A DNA stretch of 10,435 nucleotides from an uncultured Bacteroidota bacterium (GCA_903879875.1 CAIRNC010000199.1:1-10435), one strand, 5' to 3'. Numbered from the stretch's first letter, positions 1-7,362 are shown. The notes: generated from the sequence alone by a model not told the origin. A program made the numbers and translations.

Positions 1-659
1 ACATAACGGAAATTAAAGACAACCAAATTGATGAATTGAAAAAATTTCATAAAGCAAATTTTGATGCTGATAGTATTGTAAATACAGCTAGTGAAATGAA
101 ATATATGAATGAACTCAAACATTTACTTAATAAAGAACTAACTGAACCAACTCCAGAATTTGTAAAATATTTCACAAAGCAAGTTTATCCGGGCGTTGTA
201 ACTTCTAAAATTTTAGATCAGTTCACAGAATTGACAAAAAAATCAGTTCAACATTATATTAGTGATTTAATAACTGAAAGGTTAAAAACCGCATTATCTA
301 AAGAAGATGAAAAAAACAAAATAGAATCTTCAGCCGAGATTTCAGCCGAACAAAACCTTGAAGATATTAGTAAAATAAATACAACAGAAATAGAACTTGA
401 AGGATTTTTAATAGTTAAAACAATTTTAAGACAAAAAGTTCCTGCAACAAGAATAACTTATAGAGATGCCCAATCATATTTTTCAGTTTTCTTAGACGAT
501 AATAATCGTAAACCCGTTTGTCGTTTATATTTTAATGGAAATAAAAAATTCATTGGAATATTTGACGAAAACAAAAAAGAAACTAAAAATGAAATTGGAA
601 CTTTAGATGATATTTTCAACTATGCAACCGAATTATTAAAAACAATAGAATTGTACTAA
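1..659 (+). CDS. HsdR-N-type stand-alone restriction protein, C-terminal part (5' end outside window)
   Basis: The reading frame is open from base 3 to the stop at 657-659, so about 218 residues are visible and the start lies upstream of the window. The visible part resembles the C-terminal two thirds of the roughly 350-380-residue proteins annotated as type I restriction enzyme HsdR N-terminal or 'restriction endonuclease or methylase' (COG4748-like). Hallmarks are the helical stretch ending in FVKYFTKQVY, an acidic low-complexity linker around residues 105-125 (KEDEKNK, ESSAEISAEQN), and a C-terminal domain with LEGFLIVKTILR, YFSVFLDDNNRKPVCRLYFN and a final DDIFNYATELLKTI. In this family the nuclease-like HSDR_N domain is N-terminal, so no catalytic residue can be judged here. 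A nucleic-acid-cleaving defence role is inferred from the family name only. No methylase or specificity gene is visible. Confidence 0.72.
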   Translation, partial: ITEIKDNQIDELKKFHKANFDADSIVNTASEMKYMNELKHLLNKELTEPTPEFVKYFTKQVYPGVVTSKILDQFTELTKKSVQHYISDLITERLKTALSKEDEKNKIESSAEISAEQNLEDISKINTTEIELEGFLIVKTILRQKVPATRITYRDAQSYFSVFLDDNNRKPVCRLYFNGNKKFIGIFDENKKETKNEIGTLDDIFNYATELLKTIELY

Positions 660-695
660 AAATAGAAATAAATAAATTAAGATGCTATTAATTTA

Positions 696-732
696 AACCT
701 CGCTCAAGTAAAATTAAGCGAGGTTATTTTTT
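696..732 (+). terminator. Rho-independent terminator after the restriction protein
   Basis: A perfect 9-bp stem (696-704 AACCTCGCT with 717-725 AGCGAGGTT) encloses a 12-nt loop and is followed by an A and six T at 726-732. It lies 37 bases after the stop codon at 659, as expected for an intrinsic terminator of that gene. Confidence 0.85.
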
Positions 733-794
733 ATATATTATTAGAAGTTTAAATTCCCCACCCTCCAAAACAATTACAACTCCTTAAACAATAA

Positions 795-1034
795 TTTAGC
801 TGCTATATTAGCATAAATAAATCCTACCCTATCCATAATTCTGCCGAAATGCCTAGGGTAGGATTCATACCTGTCCATATTTCTACCGAAATGCCTAGGG
901 TAGGATTCGTACCTGTACATAATTCTGCCGAAATGCCTAGGGTAGGATTCGTACCTGTCCATAATTCAGCCGAAATGTATAGGGTAGGATTCGTACCTGT
1001 ACATATTTCTGCCGAAATGTATAGGGTAGGATTT
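795..1034. repeat. 42-bp tandem array with a diverged inverted copy at its left end
   Basis: Four full 42-bp units start with GAAATG at 846, 888, 930 and 972, and a fifth partial unit covers 1014-1034. A partial unit (TCCATAATTCTGCC) precedes the first. The units differ at only a few positions: CCTAGGG in units 1-3 against TATAGGG in units 4-5, and CATATTTCT against CATAATTCT. The left end carries an inverted copy: 819-832 (AAATCCTACCCTAT) is the exact reverse complement of 1021-1034. Weaker similarity to the reverse complement of a unit continues out to about 795. Because 42 is a multiple of three, both strands show open frames with 14-residue periodicity (plus: MPRVGFVPVHNSAE; minus: MDRYESYPRHFGRI). 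No convincing gene start or isolated coding signal is present, so I call it a minisatellite rather than a CDS. Confidence 0.9.
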
Positions 1035-1047
1035 TAGTCTATATAAA

Positions 1048-1126
1048 ATTAATTTAAATTTAACATTTTAGCATAAAATTGAATTTAAATTTTTAATAAT
1101 TTTATGCTTATTAATTTAAATTTAAC
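1048..1126. repeat. AT-rich direct and inverted repeats just upstream of the 230-residue gene
   Basis: A 17-bp sequence, ATTAATTTAAATTTAAC, occurs exactly at 1048-1064 and again at 1110-1126, 62 bp apart. Between and overlapping them is an 11-bp inverted repeat (1070-1080 AGCATAAAATT with 1098-1108 AATTTTATGCT) around a 17-nt centre. The second direct copy ends four bases before the ATG at 1131. These repeats could be regulatory or simply AT-rich duplication. TAATTTTA at 1097-1104 is one mismatch from the TAnnTTTG -7 box and lies inside the inverted repeat. Confidence 0.6.
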
Positions 1127-1130
1127 TATT

Positions 1131-1823
1131 ATGCCAGAAACAGAACCAACAACACCAGTAAATGATGTACCAAAACCATCAAAAACAGGCAATGTGCCTG
1201 CTAAAGATTTAGATTTTGGAAATGTAGTCAGCAGTGTCAGTGCCAAATGGACAAGCAACACATGGTTGACACTAAAATGGGCAAATGCTCCCGAATTTGC
1301 TGTAAAAGTAGAAAATTACAAAAACACTTTAGACGTTCGATTGCAAACGGGTTCTACCCGACCACAAATCACTAAAGCTATGAAAGTGATGGAAAAAAAA
1401 ATGGATGATACTATTTCATACGTAAAAGGATATATTGTAGACAAATACAAAAAAGAGGTGGCAAAAAGCTATTATGCCGCTTTCGGGTTAGTGTTGCACA
1501 ACAAGACCTACAAACTTCCAAAAGATCAAAATGCACGTTCCAATGCCTTGACTTTAATGCTTAAAGGCATTGCTGACAACGGATTTAATGATAAAGAATT
1601 TGGTGCTGAATTTTGGACTGCTATAAAAACCGAATATGATTTATTGCTACAATCTGCCACTGCAACCGATGGTCAAGTTTCGATAAAAGTAGGCGACAAA
1701 AACGAATTAAAAACGTATTTGAAAAAAGTATTGAACGCCATAGTGCTTGTTATTAAAGGGAATTATCCCGACACCTACAAAGCCGAACTCCGAGATTGGG
1801 GCTTTCAAAAAGAGAAATATTAA
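1131..1823 (+). CDS. Unrecognised 230-residue, probably helical protein
   Basis: I do not recognise a family with confidence. The preferred start is the ATG at 1131 (MPETEPTTPV), because the upstream in-frame ATG at 1104 would add only residues read from the AT-rich repeat (MLINLNLTI). The first 25 residues are a Pro/Thr/Lys-rich, probably disordered tail. From about residue 27 (DLDFGNVVSSVSAKW) the protein looks folded and mostly helical, with TWLTLKWANAPEFAVKVENY, a Lys-rich middle (KVMEKKMDDTISYVKGYIVDK), KSYYAAFGLVLHN and a C-terminal DTYKAELRDWGFQKEKY. There is no signal peptide, membrane segment or catalytic motif. It is a single-gene unit, with the 42-bp array upstream and its own terminator downstream. 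Its codon composition looks like that of the neighbours. Proteins of this type may be lineage-specific. Confidence 0.75.
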   Translation: MPETEPTTPVNDVPKPSKTGNVPAKDLDFGNVVSSVSAKWTSNTWLTLKWANAPEFAVKVENYKNTLDVRLQTGSTRPQITKAMKVMEKKMDDTISYVKGYIVDKYKKEVAKSYYAAFGLVLHNKTYKLPKDQNARSNALTLMLKGIADNGFNDKEFGAEFWTAIKTEYDLLLQSATATDGQVSIKVGDKNELKTYLKKVLNAIVLVIKGNYPDTYKAELRDWGFQKEKY

Positions 1824-1829
1824 TGCAAG

Positions 1830-1856
1830 AAACCACGCAAAAGGCGTGGTTTTTTT
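1830..1856 (+). terminator. Rho-independent terminator after the 230-residue gene
   Basis: A perfect 9-bp stem (1830-1838 AAACCACGC with 1844-1852 GCGTGGTTT) closes a 5-nt loop and runs into a T tract that ends at 1856. It starts 7 bases after the stop at 1823. Read from the minus strand it could also help end the convergent methyltransferase transcript, although the T tract on that side is poor. Confidence 0.88.
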
Positions 1857-1953
1857 ATGAAAGTAAGGTTGGTTTTTGTTAGTTCGACAAAGGAGAAAAC
1901 AAAATGAATTGCAACTTTGAGAAAATAATAAAACCCGAAACGTTAAAGCGTGT

Positions 1954-2676
1954 TTACCTCCTAAATTCGCTCAAAAAAATGGCGGTAGCGGTGGCTACGT
2001 TGAGGCTTTCGGTTTGTTGCAATTGTCCAAATCTCGGAATGGTCAATCGGGTTTTGATGTGTTGTTCAATAGCTGCCGAAATCCCGTTGGCTTCGTTGCC
2101 CATAATAAGGATGCCTTCTTTTTTCAGCGAAGTTTTATAGAGGTTTTCGCCGTCCATAAAAGTGCCAAAAAGGGTTTGTTTTGTAGTAGAAAGATAGGCG
2201 TCTAAGTCCAAATAGGTTACGTTTACTCGGCTGATGGAACCCATGGTTGCTTGTACTACTTTTGGATTATAGAGGTCAACGGTTTGCTGTGAACAAAGGA
2301 GTTGTTGCACGCCAAACCAATCGCACAATCGCAAAATAGTGCCAAGATTTCCGGGGTCGCGAATGTCGTCTAAAGCGAGAATCAATCCTTTTTCTAAAAT
2401 CGGTTTTGGTTTTGGAATTTTAAAAATCGCCAAGCAATTATTCGCCACTGTTAAGGCACTCATTTTTTGGAGTTCGGATTCCGAAACCAGCGAACATTTT
2501 TCAGTCGGAATTTCAGTAAACAAAGGCGTTGTTTGGTACAAATGGGCTAAATCGTAATCGGATTGCAACAATTCTTGAATCACTTTTGCGCCTTCAGCAA
2601 GAAACAATTGGTGCGTTTCTCTAAATTTTTTTTGCTGTAAACTCGTTATTAGCTTTATTTGGTTTTTAGTAACCAT
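1954..2676 (-). CDS. SpoU/TrmH-family RNA 2'-O-methyltransferase
   Basis: This 240-residue SPOUT enzyme uses S-adenosylmethionine to methylate a ribose 2'-OH in tRNA or rRNA. The exact target cannot be read from sequence. An N-terminal SpoU substrate-binding-like segment (residues about 1-90, including FLAEGAKVIQELL) precedes the catalytic knot. The three SpoU motifs are present: motif 1 D107-PGN-LGTILR with Asn110 and Arg116, motif 2 MGNEANGIS with Asn194 and Glu195, and motif 3 TESLNVATATAIFLSEF with Asn226. Length is normal for the RlmB/TrmH-like group. The ATG start (complement of 2674-2676) gives a natural N-terminus, MVTKNQIKLI. The gene runs divergently from the TamL-like gene, whose upstream region it shares. 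It is a cytoplasmic housekeeping enzyme. Confidence 0.93.
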   Translation of the reverse strand: MVTKNQIKLITSLQQKKFRETHQLFLAEGAKVIQELLQSDYDLAHLYQTTPLFTEIPTEKCSLVSESELQKMSALTVANNCLAIFKIPKPKPILEKGLILALDDIRDPGNLGTILRLCDWFGVQQLLCSQQTVDLYNPKVVQATMGSISRVNVTYLDLDAYLSTTKQTLFGTFMDGENLYKTSLKKEGILIMGNEANGISAAIEQHIKTRLTIPRFGQLQQTESLNVATATAIFLSEFRR

Positions 2677-2686
2677 AGAAATAATG

Positions 2687-2694
2687 TACTTTTG
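2687..2694 (+). promoter_or_regulatory. Candidate -7 box for the TamL-like gene
   Basis: TACTTTTG matches the Bacteroidota -7 consensus TAnnTTTG exactly. A TTG at 2659-2661 could serve as the -33 element, although the 25-base gap is slightly long. Transcription would start near 2700, which places the TTG codons at 2659 and 2692 upstream of the transcript start and favours 2713 as the translation start. Such boxes also occur by chance in AT-rich DNA. Confidence 0.45.
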
Positions 2695-2712
2695 AATAAA
2701 TTTTATTATCGT

Positions 2713-5268
2713 TTGAAAAACAGTGCTACAAAAATATCATTAATTATTCTAATAGGCATCCTATATACGGCATGTAATTCGGTTAGGCGGGTGCCAAAGT
2801 CGAAATTATTGCTGACAAAGAACGAAATTACAATAGACGGCAAGGTTTCTAAAAGCGATACGATTTCGGAACTTTTGTTTCAAACCCCCAATAGTTCTAT
2901 TTTAGGCTATCATTTTCGGTTGAATTTATACAATTTGGCTAAGAAAAATCCAGACTCTTCTTACAAAGCGATGTTTATTGCAAATCCTGAAAAATACAAA
3001 CGTCAATCCCGCCTACTTTCGGCCAAACAAGTGGAGCGCAAGGGACAATCTTTTTTGTATTCGGGCATTCATAATTTTCTAAAAAAAACAGGCGAAGCAC
3101 CCGTCATTCTTGAAAAAACATTGGCAGAACGCTCGGTAACCAAGTTGAAGTTGTATTATTTCAATAACGGCTATTTCAGATCAAAAATTGCTTATAAAAT
3201 AGACACCTTAGGACAACAAAAAGCCAAAATAAAATACACTATTCAAAAAGGAAATATCGCCATTTTAGATTCTATCGAAACTGAAATTGCTTCGCCAGCA
3301 TTGGATTCGTTGTTTCAATCGACCAGTAAAGCATCGCTTATAAAACCGGGTATTCCGTATAGAAATGAGGTTTTTGATGCCGAACGAAACCGAATTACCA
3401 CCCAATTTAGAAACAGAGGGGCTTATGATTTTCAACAAAGTCACATTACTTATGAAGTTGACACTGTTGGCACGGGAAATAAAGCAAATGTGAAACTGAT
3501 TATCAACGATCAGAATGTTCGAGATGGCGATTCTACAACCACGAAGCCCTTTAAACTTTATAAAATCAGTGCCGTAAACCTCTATACCGATGTGCCAAAA
3601 GACAAAACGCAAACTAAAATTACGGATTCAACAACCTATAAAAATTTTAAATTATACAGTTACAACAAACTAAAATACAGACCAAGAGCGTTAACAGACG
3701 CCGTTTTTATAGCACCTGGCACTTATTATTCGGACATTCGACATAATCTAACCAATAGGTATTTGAACAATTTAAAAATTTTCAACTATCCGTCAATTAC
3801 CTATACTATTGACCCTAAAGATTCCTTAAAAAGTTCTTTGATAGTAAATATTAGATTGCACCCCAAAGAAAAGTATGGTTTTGGATATGATTTAAACCTC
3901 ACACACTCCAACATTCAAAATGTAGGGATTGCGGCAAGCACTTCGCTTTTGATACGAAATGTTTTTAATGGTGCTGAAACTTTTGAAATCGCCACAAGAG
4001 GAAGTATTGGTTCTTCTAAAGATTTAGCCAATCCGAACGATGTTTTTTTTAATATTTCAGAATACGGATTGGATTTAAAATTAAATTTTCCGAGACTTTT
4101 AGTCCCATTTATCAAAACCGAAAAATTTGTCCCTAAAAGTATGATTCCATCAACGGTATCGAGTTTAGGTTTTTCAAAACAACAAAATATTGGTTTAGAC
4201 AAAGAAAATTTTACAGGCGCTTGGACCTATAATTGGACACCTAAAGCAAATAGTAGCAGCCGATTTGACCTTTTTAATGTGCAATATGTCAACAACGTTA
4301 ATGTTAATAATTATTATAACGTATACAGTTCCTCCTATAATGCCTTGAATAATTTAGCCAAAACTTACAACACAAATACCAATTATGTTGATGGCAATGG
4401 CGATTTATTGATTCCATCAGGCACCAGTTCGTTTACGAATGATGCATTAAACGCAACCTTTGCGTTGCCTGAAGCTGAATTTAAAACCATAAGAAGCATC
4501 GAAGAAAGACGAAAAAGATTGACTGAAAATAACCTTATTTTAGCTTCTAGTTTTACGTTTTTTAAAACTTCAAAGTTGGGTCTAACCGACAATACTTTTT
4601 ATTCTTTGAGAACAAAATTAGAGTCGGCAGGAAACGTTTTGTCCCTTTTTGCGGCAGCTACACAAACTATTGACGGACAACAAAGCAAAAAGAAAATTTT
4701 TGATATCGAATATTCTCAATACATAAAAGCCGAAACGGAATTTATAAAACATTGGAAATTGTCTCGTGATAAAGTTTTGGCGATGAAAGGTTTTATTGGA
4801 ATCGCTATTCCGTATGGTAATTCGGCCAATATTCCATTCTCTCGAAGTTATTTTGCAGGAGGTTCAAATGACATTAGAGCATGGCAACCTTATAGTTTAG
4901 GCCCAGGAAGTAGCGGCGCTATAAACGATTTTAACGAAGCCAATTTAAAATTTACTGCCAGTGCCGAGTTTCGATTCAAAATCATTAGTGCTTGGAAAGG
5001 CGCATTGTTCATCGACACTGGAAACATCTGGAATGTTTTCGATAATATCACTGATAAACCTTCGATTTTTGGAGGAATTAGTTCTTTGAAAGATATTGCT
5101 GTAGGTTCTGGTTTTGGAGTTCGATACGACTTGAGTTTTTTCGTAGTCCGAGTCGATATGGGATTCAAAACCTACAATCCATCGTCGGATGAAACCGAAA
5201 AAAAATGGTTTAGAGATTATAATTTTGCCCATTCTGTTTTAAATATCGGAATAAATTATCCTTTCTAA
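2713..5268 (+). CDS. tamL: TamL-like lipidated Omp85/BamA-family outer-membrane assembly protein
   Basis: This Omp85-family protein is expected in the outer membrane, helping to insert beta-barrel proteins. There is no ATG near the N-terminus. In-frame TTG codons lie at 2659, 2692 and 2713. I prefer 2713 because it gives a compact lipoprotein signal: MKNSATK, a hydrophobic stretch, and lipobox YTAC with Cys21. It also falls downstream of the -7 box at 2687. From 2713 the product has 851 residues. After the lipobox comes a POTRA-like periplasmic region, with repeated KLYYFNNGYF-type and GIPYRNEVFDAERNRI-type segments to about residue 385. The barrel begins near residue 388 (YGFGYDLNLTHSNIQNVG). 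The family loop-6 motif appears as GGSNDIRAWQPYSLGPGSSG (Arg722), and the chain ends in Phe. Lipidation suggests TamL, the Bacteroidota TamA-like form, rather than BamA. No tamB is adjacent. Confidence 0.85.
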   Translation: MKNSATKISLIILIGILYTACNSVRRVPKSKLLLTKNEITIDGKVSKSDTISELLFQTPNSSILGYHFRLNLYNLAKKNPDSSYKAMFIANPEKYKRQSRLLSAKQVERKGQSFLYSGIHNFLKKTGEAPVILEKTLAERSVTKLKLYYFNNGYFRSKIAYKIDTLGQQKAKIKYTIQKGNIAILDSIETEIASPALDSLFQSTSKASLIKPGIPYRNEVFDAERNRITTQFRNRGAYDFQQSHITYEVDTVGTGNKANVKLIINDQNVRDGDSTTTKPFKLYKISAVNLYTDVPKDKTQTKITDSTTYKNFKLYSYNKLKYRPRALTDAVFIAPGTYYSDIRHNLTNRYLNNLKIFNYPSITYTIDPKDSLKSSLIVNIRLHPKEKYGFGYDLNLTHSNIQNVGIAASTSLLIRNVFNGAETFEIATRGSIGSSKDLANPNDVFFNISEYGLDLKLNFPRLLVPFIKTEKFVPKSMIPSTVSSLGFSKQQNIGLDKENFTGAWTYNWTPKANSSSRFDLFNVQYVNNVNVNNYYNVYSSSYNALNNLAKTYNTNTNYVDGNGDLLIPSGTSSFTNDALNATFALPEAEFKTIRSIEERRKRLTENNLILASSFTFFKTSKLGLTDNTFYSLRTKLESAGNVLSLFAAATQTIDGQQSKKKIFDIEYSQYIKAETEFIKHWKLSRDKVLAMKGFIGIAIPYGNSANIPFSRSYFAGGSNDIRAWQPYSLGPGSSGAINDFNEANLKFTASAEFRFKIISAWKGALFIDTGNIWNVFDNITDKPSIFGGISSLKDIAVGSGFGVRYDLSFFVVRVDMGFKTYNPSSDETEKKWFRDYNFAHSVLNIGINYPF

Positions 5269-5280
5269 CTTTAGAATTAT

Positions 5281-5288
5281 TATTTTTG
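5281..5288 (+). promoter_or_regulatory. Candidate -7 box for fbaA
   Basis: TATTTTTG matches TAnnTTTG exactly and lies 26 bases before the fbaA ATG, in the 46-base gap after the TamL-like gene. No clear TTG is seen at the expected -33 position, so the promoter may be weak. fbaA could instead, or also, be read through from upstream, since no terminator hairpin separates the two genes. Confidence 0.4.
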
Positions 5289-5314
5289 TAAACTTAATTT
5301 AAAAACACAATACA

Positions 5315-6382
5315 ATGGCACACAATATTAAACCTGGAGTGGCAACTGGAGATGAAGTTCAAGCAATTTTTGCTTATGCAAAAGAAAAAGGATTTGCTCT
5401 TCCTGCTGTAAATGTTACTGGTTCAAGCACTATCAATGGCGTTCTTGAAACGGCTGCAAAATTAAATGCACCTGTTATTATTCAGTTTTCTAACGGAGGC
5501 GCACAATTTAATGCTGGAAAAGGATTGTCAAATGCAGGTGAAAAATCAGCTATTGCTGGTGGAATTGCTGGAGCAAAACACGTTCATACTTTAGCAGCGG
5601 CTTATGGAGCAACTGTAATTCTTCATACAGACCATTGTGCGAAAAAATTATTGCCTTGGATTGACGGTTTATTAGACGCTTCTGAAAAACATTTTGCGGA
5701 AACAGGAAAACCATTGTTCTCTTCGCACATGATAGATTTATCAGAAGAACCAATCGAAGAAAATATCGAAATCTGTAAAACCTATTTGGCTAGAATGAGC
5801 AAAATGGGAATGACTTTAGAAATTGAATTAGGTATCACTGGTGGAGAAGAAGATGGTGTAGACAATTCCGATGTAGATAGCTCAAAATTATATACGCAAC
5901 CAGCTGAAGTTTCTTATGCTTATGAAGAACTTTTGAAAGTAAGTCCAAGATTTACAATTGCTGCTTCTTTTGGAAATGTTCATGGGGTTTACAAACCAGG
6001 AAACGTGAAATTGACGCCTAAAATTTTGAAAAACTCTCAAGATTATGTTCAAAACAAATTCAATACAGGTGCAAACCCAGTTGATTTTGTTTTTCACGGA
6101 GGTTCCGGTTCAACATTAGAAGAAATCAGAGAAGCAATATCTTACGGAGTAATTAAAATGAACATTGACACGGATTTACAATTTGCTTTCGCAGAAGGAA
6201 TTCGTGATTATATGGTTAATAATATTGAGTATTTAAGAACTCAAATAGGCAATCCAGAAGGAGCTGATGCGCCAAACAAAAAACATTACGATCCAAGAAA
6301 ATGGGTTCGTGAAGGTGAAGTGACTTTCAACAAAAGACTGGAGCAAGCATTTGCTGACCTAAACAATGTAAATACACTTTAA
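5315..6382 (+). CDS. fbaA: Class II (type A) fructose-bisphosphate aldolase
   Basis: This cytosolic zinc-dependent aldolase reversibly splits fructose 1,6-bisphosphate into dihydroxyacetone phosphate and glyceraldehyde 3-phosphate in glycolysis and gluconeogenesis. At 355 residues it is close to the 359 of E. coli FbaA and lines up with it at a constant offset of three. The catalytic aspartate and first zinc ligand are in HTDHCAKK (Asp106, His107). MTLEIELGITGGEEDG carries Glu171 and the type A acidic loop. The remaining zinc ligands are His223 (GNVHGVYKPG) and His261 (FHGGSGS). The phosphate and substrate segment NIDTD has Asn283 and Asp285. All expected active-site residues are present, so activity is likely. 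It sits 46 bases after the TamL-like gene and 36 bases before accD, all on the plus strand. Confidence 0.97.
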   Translation: MAHNIKPGVATGDEVQAIFAYAKEKGFALPAVNVTGSSTINGVLETAAKLNAPVIIQFSNGGAQFNAGKGLSNAGEKSAIAGGIAGAKHVHTLAAAYGATVILHTDHCAKKLLPWIDGLLDASEKHFAETGKPLFSSHMIDLSEEPIEENIEICKTYLARMSKMGMTLEIELGITGGEEDGVDNSDVDSSKLYTQPAEVSYAYEELLKVSPRFTIAASFGNVHGVYKPGNVKLTPKILKNSQDYVQNKFNTGANPVDFVFHGGSGSTLEEIREAISYGVIKMNIDTDLQFAFAEGIRDYMVNNIEYLRTQIGNPEGADAPNKKHYDPRKWVREGEVTFNKRLEQAFADLNNVNTL

Positions 6383-6418
6383 TTACTAGTTACAAACTGA
6401 TAACTGAACACTGAAAAT

Positions 6419-7273
6419 ATGGCTTGGTTTAAAAGAACAGAAAAAGGAATTACCACCGCGACTGAAGATAAAAAAGATGTGCCAAAAGGTTTGTGGTACA
6501 AATCGCCAACAGGTAAAATCATTGATGCCGAGGAGTTGGCACGCAATCTTTGGGTTAGCCCTGAAGACGATTTTCATGTAAGAATTGGAAGCAAGGAATA
6601 TTTTGAGATTTTGTTTGACAACAACGAATTCAAAGAATTAGATGCTAAAATGACTTCTAAAGATCCATTGCATTTTGAAGATACTAAGAAATATGCTGAC
6701 CGTTTAAAAGATGTAATGGCAAAAACTGGATTAAAAGATGCCGTTCGTACTGGAGTTGGAAATTCAAAAGGAAAAGAATTAGTAGTTTGTTGTATGGATT
6801 TTGCCTTTATTGGTGGGTCAATGGGAGCGGTTGTAGGCGAAAAAATTGCTAGAGGAATTGATTATGCTATCAAGCATAAAGCTCCATTTGTTATGATTTC
6901 AAAATCGGGTGGTGCTAGAATGATGGAAGCGGCTTATTCCTTGATGCAATTGGCAAAAACATCGGCAAAATTAGCGCAATTAGCTGAAGCTAAATTACCT
7001 TACATCTCATTATGTACCGATCCAACTACAGGAGGAACCACGGCTTCGTATGCCATGTTAGGCGACATCAATATATCTGAACCAGGTGCTTTAATAGGCT
7101 TTGCTGGTCCAAGAGTTGTAAAAGACACTACTGGAAAAGACTTGCCCGAAGGTTTTCAAACGGCTGAATTCGTTTTAGAACACGGTTTCCTGGATTTTAT
7201 TACTCCTAGAAAAGAGCTTAAAGACAAAATCAATTTATATATCGATTTGATTCAGAACAACGATATTAGATAA
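6419..7273 (+). CDS. accD: Acetyl-CoA carboxylase carboxyltransferase beta subunit, zinc ribbon lost
   Basis: AccD pairs with AccA to transfer the carboxyl group from carboxybiotin on AccB to acetyl-CoA, giving malonyl-CoA for fatty-acid synthesis. The crotonase-like core is well conserved: SGGARMMEAAYSLMQLAKT (residues 163-181), CTDPTTGGTTASYAMLGD (199-216, with Gly205-Gly206), and ISEPGALIGFAGPRVV. It ends with LPEGFQTAEFVLEHGFLDFI. At 284 residues it is slightly shorter than E. coli AccD. The N-terminal segment that forms a four-cysteine zinc ribbon in E. coli (KCDSCG...VCPKCDHH) aligns here as KSPTG...VSPEDDFH. The cysteine positions are Ser29, a Thr31/gap, Ser47 and Asp50, so zinc cannot be bound in the usual way. 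The start ATG at 6419 gives the family-typical MAWFKR. It follows fbaA by 36 bases without a terminator, which suggests cotranscription. Confidence 0.96.
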   Translation: MAWFKRTEKGITTATEDKKDVPKGLWYKSPTGKIIDAEELARNLWVSPEDDFHVRIGSKEYFEILFDNNEFKELDAKMTSKDPLHFEDTKKYADRLKDVMAKTGLKDAVRTGVGNSKGKELVVCCMDFAFIGGSMGAVVGEKIARGIDYAIKHKAPFVMISKSGGARMMEAAYSLMQLAKTSAKLAQLAEAKLPYISLCTDPTTGGTTASYAMLGDINISEPGALIGFAGPRVVKDTTGKDLPEGFQTAEFVLEHGFLDFITPRKELKDKINLYIDLIQNNDIR

Positions 7274-7362
7274 TTAAATTCAGAATAATCGCTTCTAGAT
7301 TGGACACTTCTCAAAAAAGTAGCCACTTTAAAAGTAATTAGTATTACTTCATGTAATCAAAC

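Noticed and set aside
328..355. Similarity of TTCAGCCGA in the restriction gene to the ATTCAGCCGAAATG part of the 42-bp unit
   Set aside because: The shared stretch is only about nine bases and sits in a normally coded linker, so chance is sufficient.
774..1037. Two overlapping 62-residue open frames on opposite strands over the 42-bp array as genes
   Set aside because: Both arise because the repeat unit is a multiple of three without stops. Every apparent start is the same repeated ATG, and there is no promoter or separate terminator.
1904..2140. A 78-codon plus-strand frame preceded by AAAGGAG
   Set aside because: It lies antisense to the well-supported methyltransferase gene. Its product has no recognisable features, and credible starts in this window do not use Shine-Dalgarno sequences.
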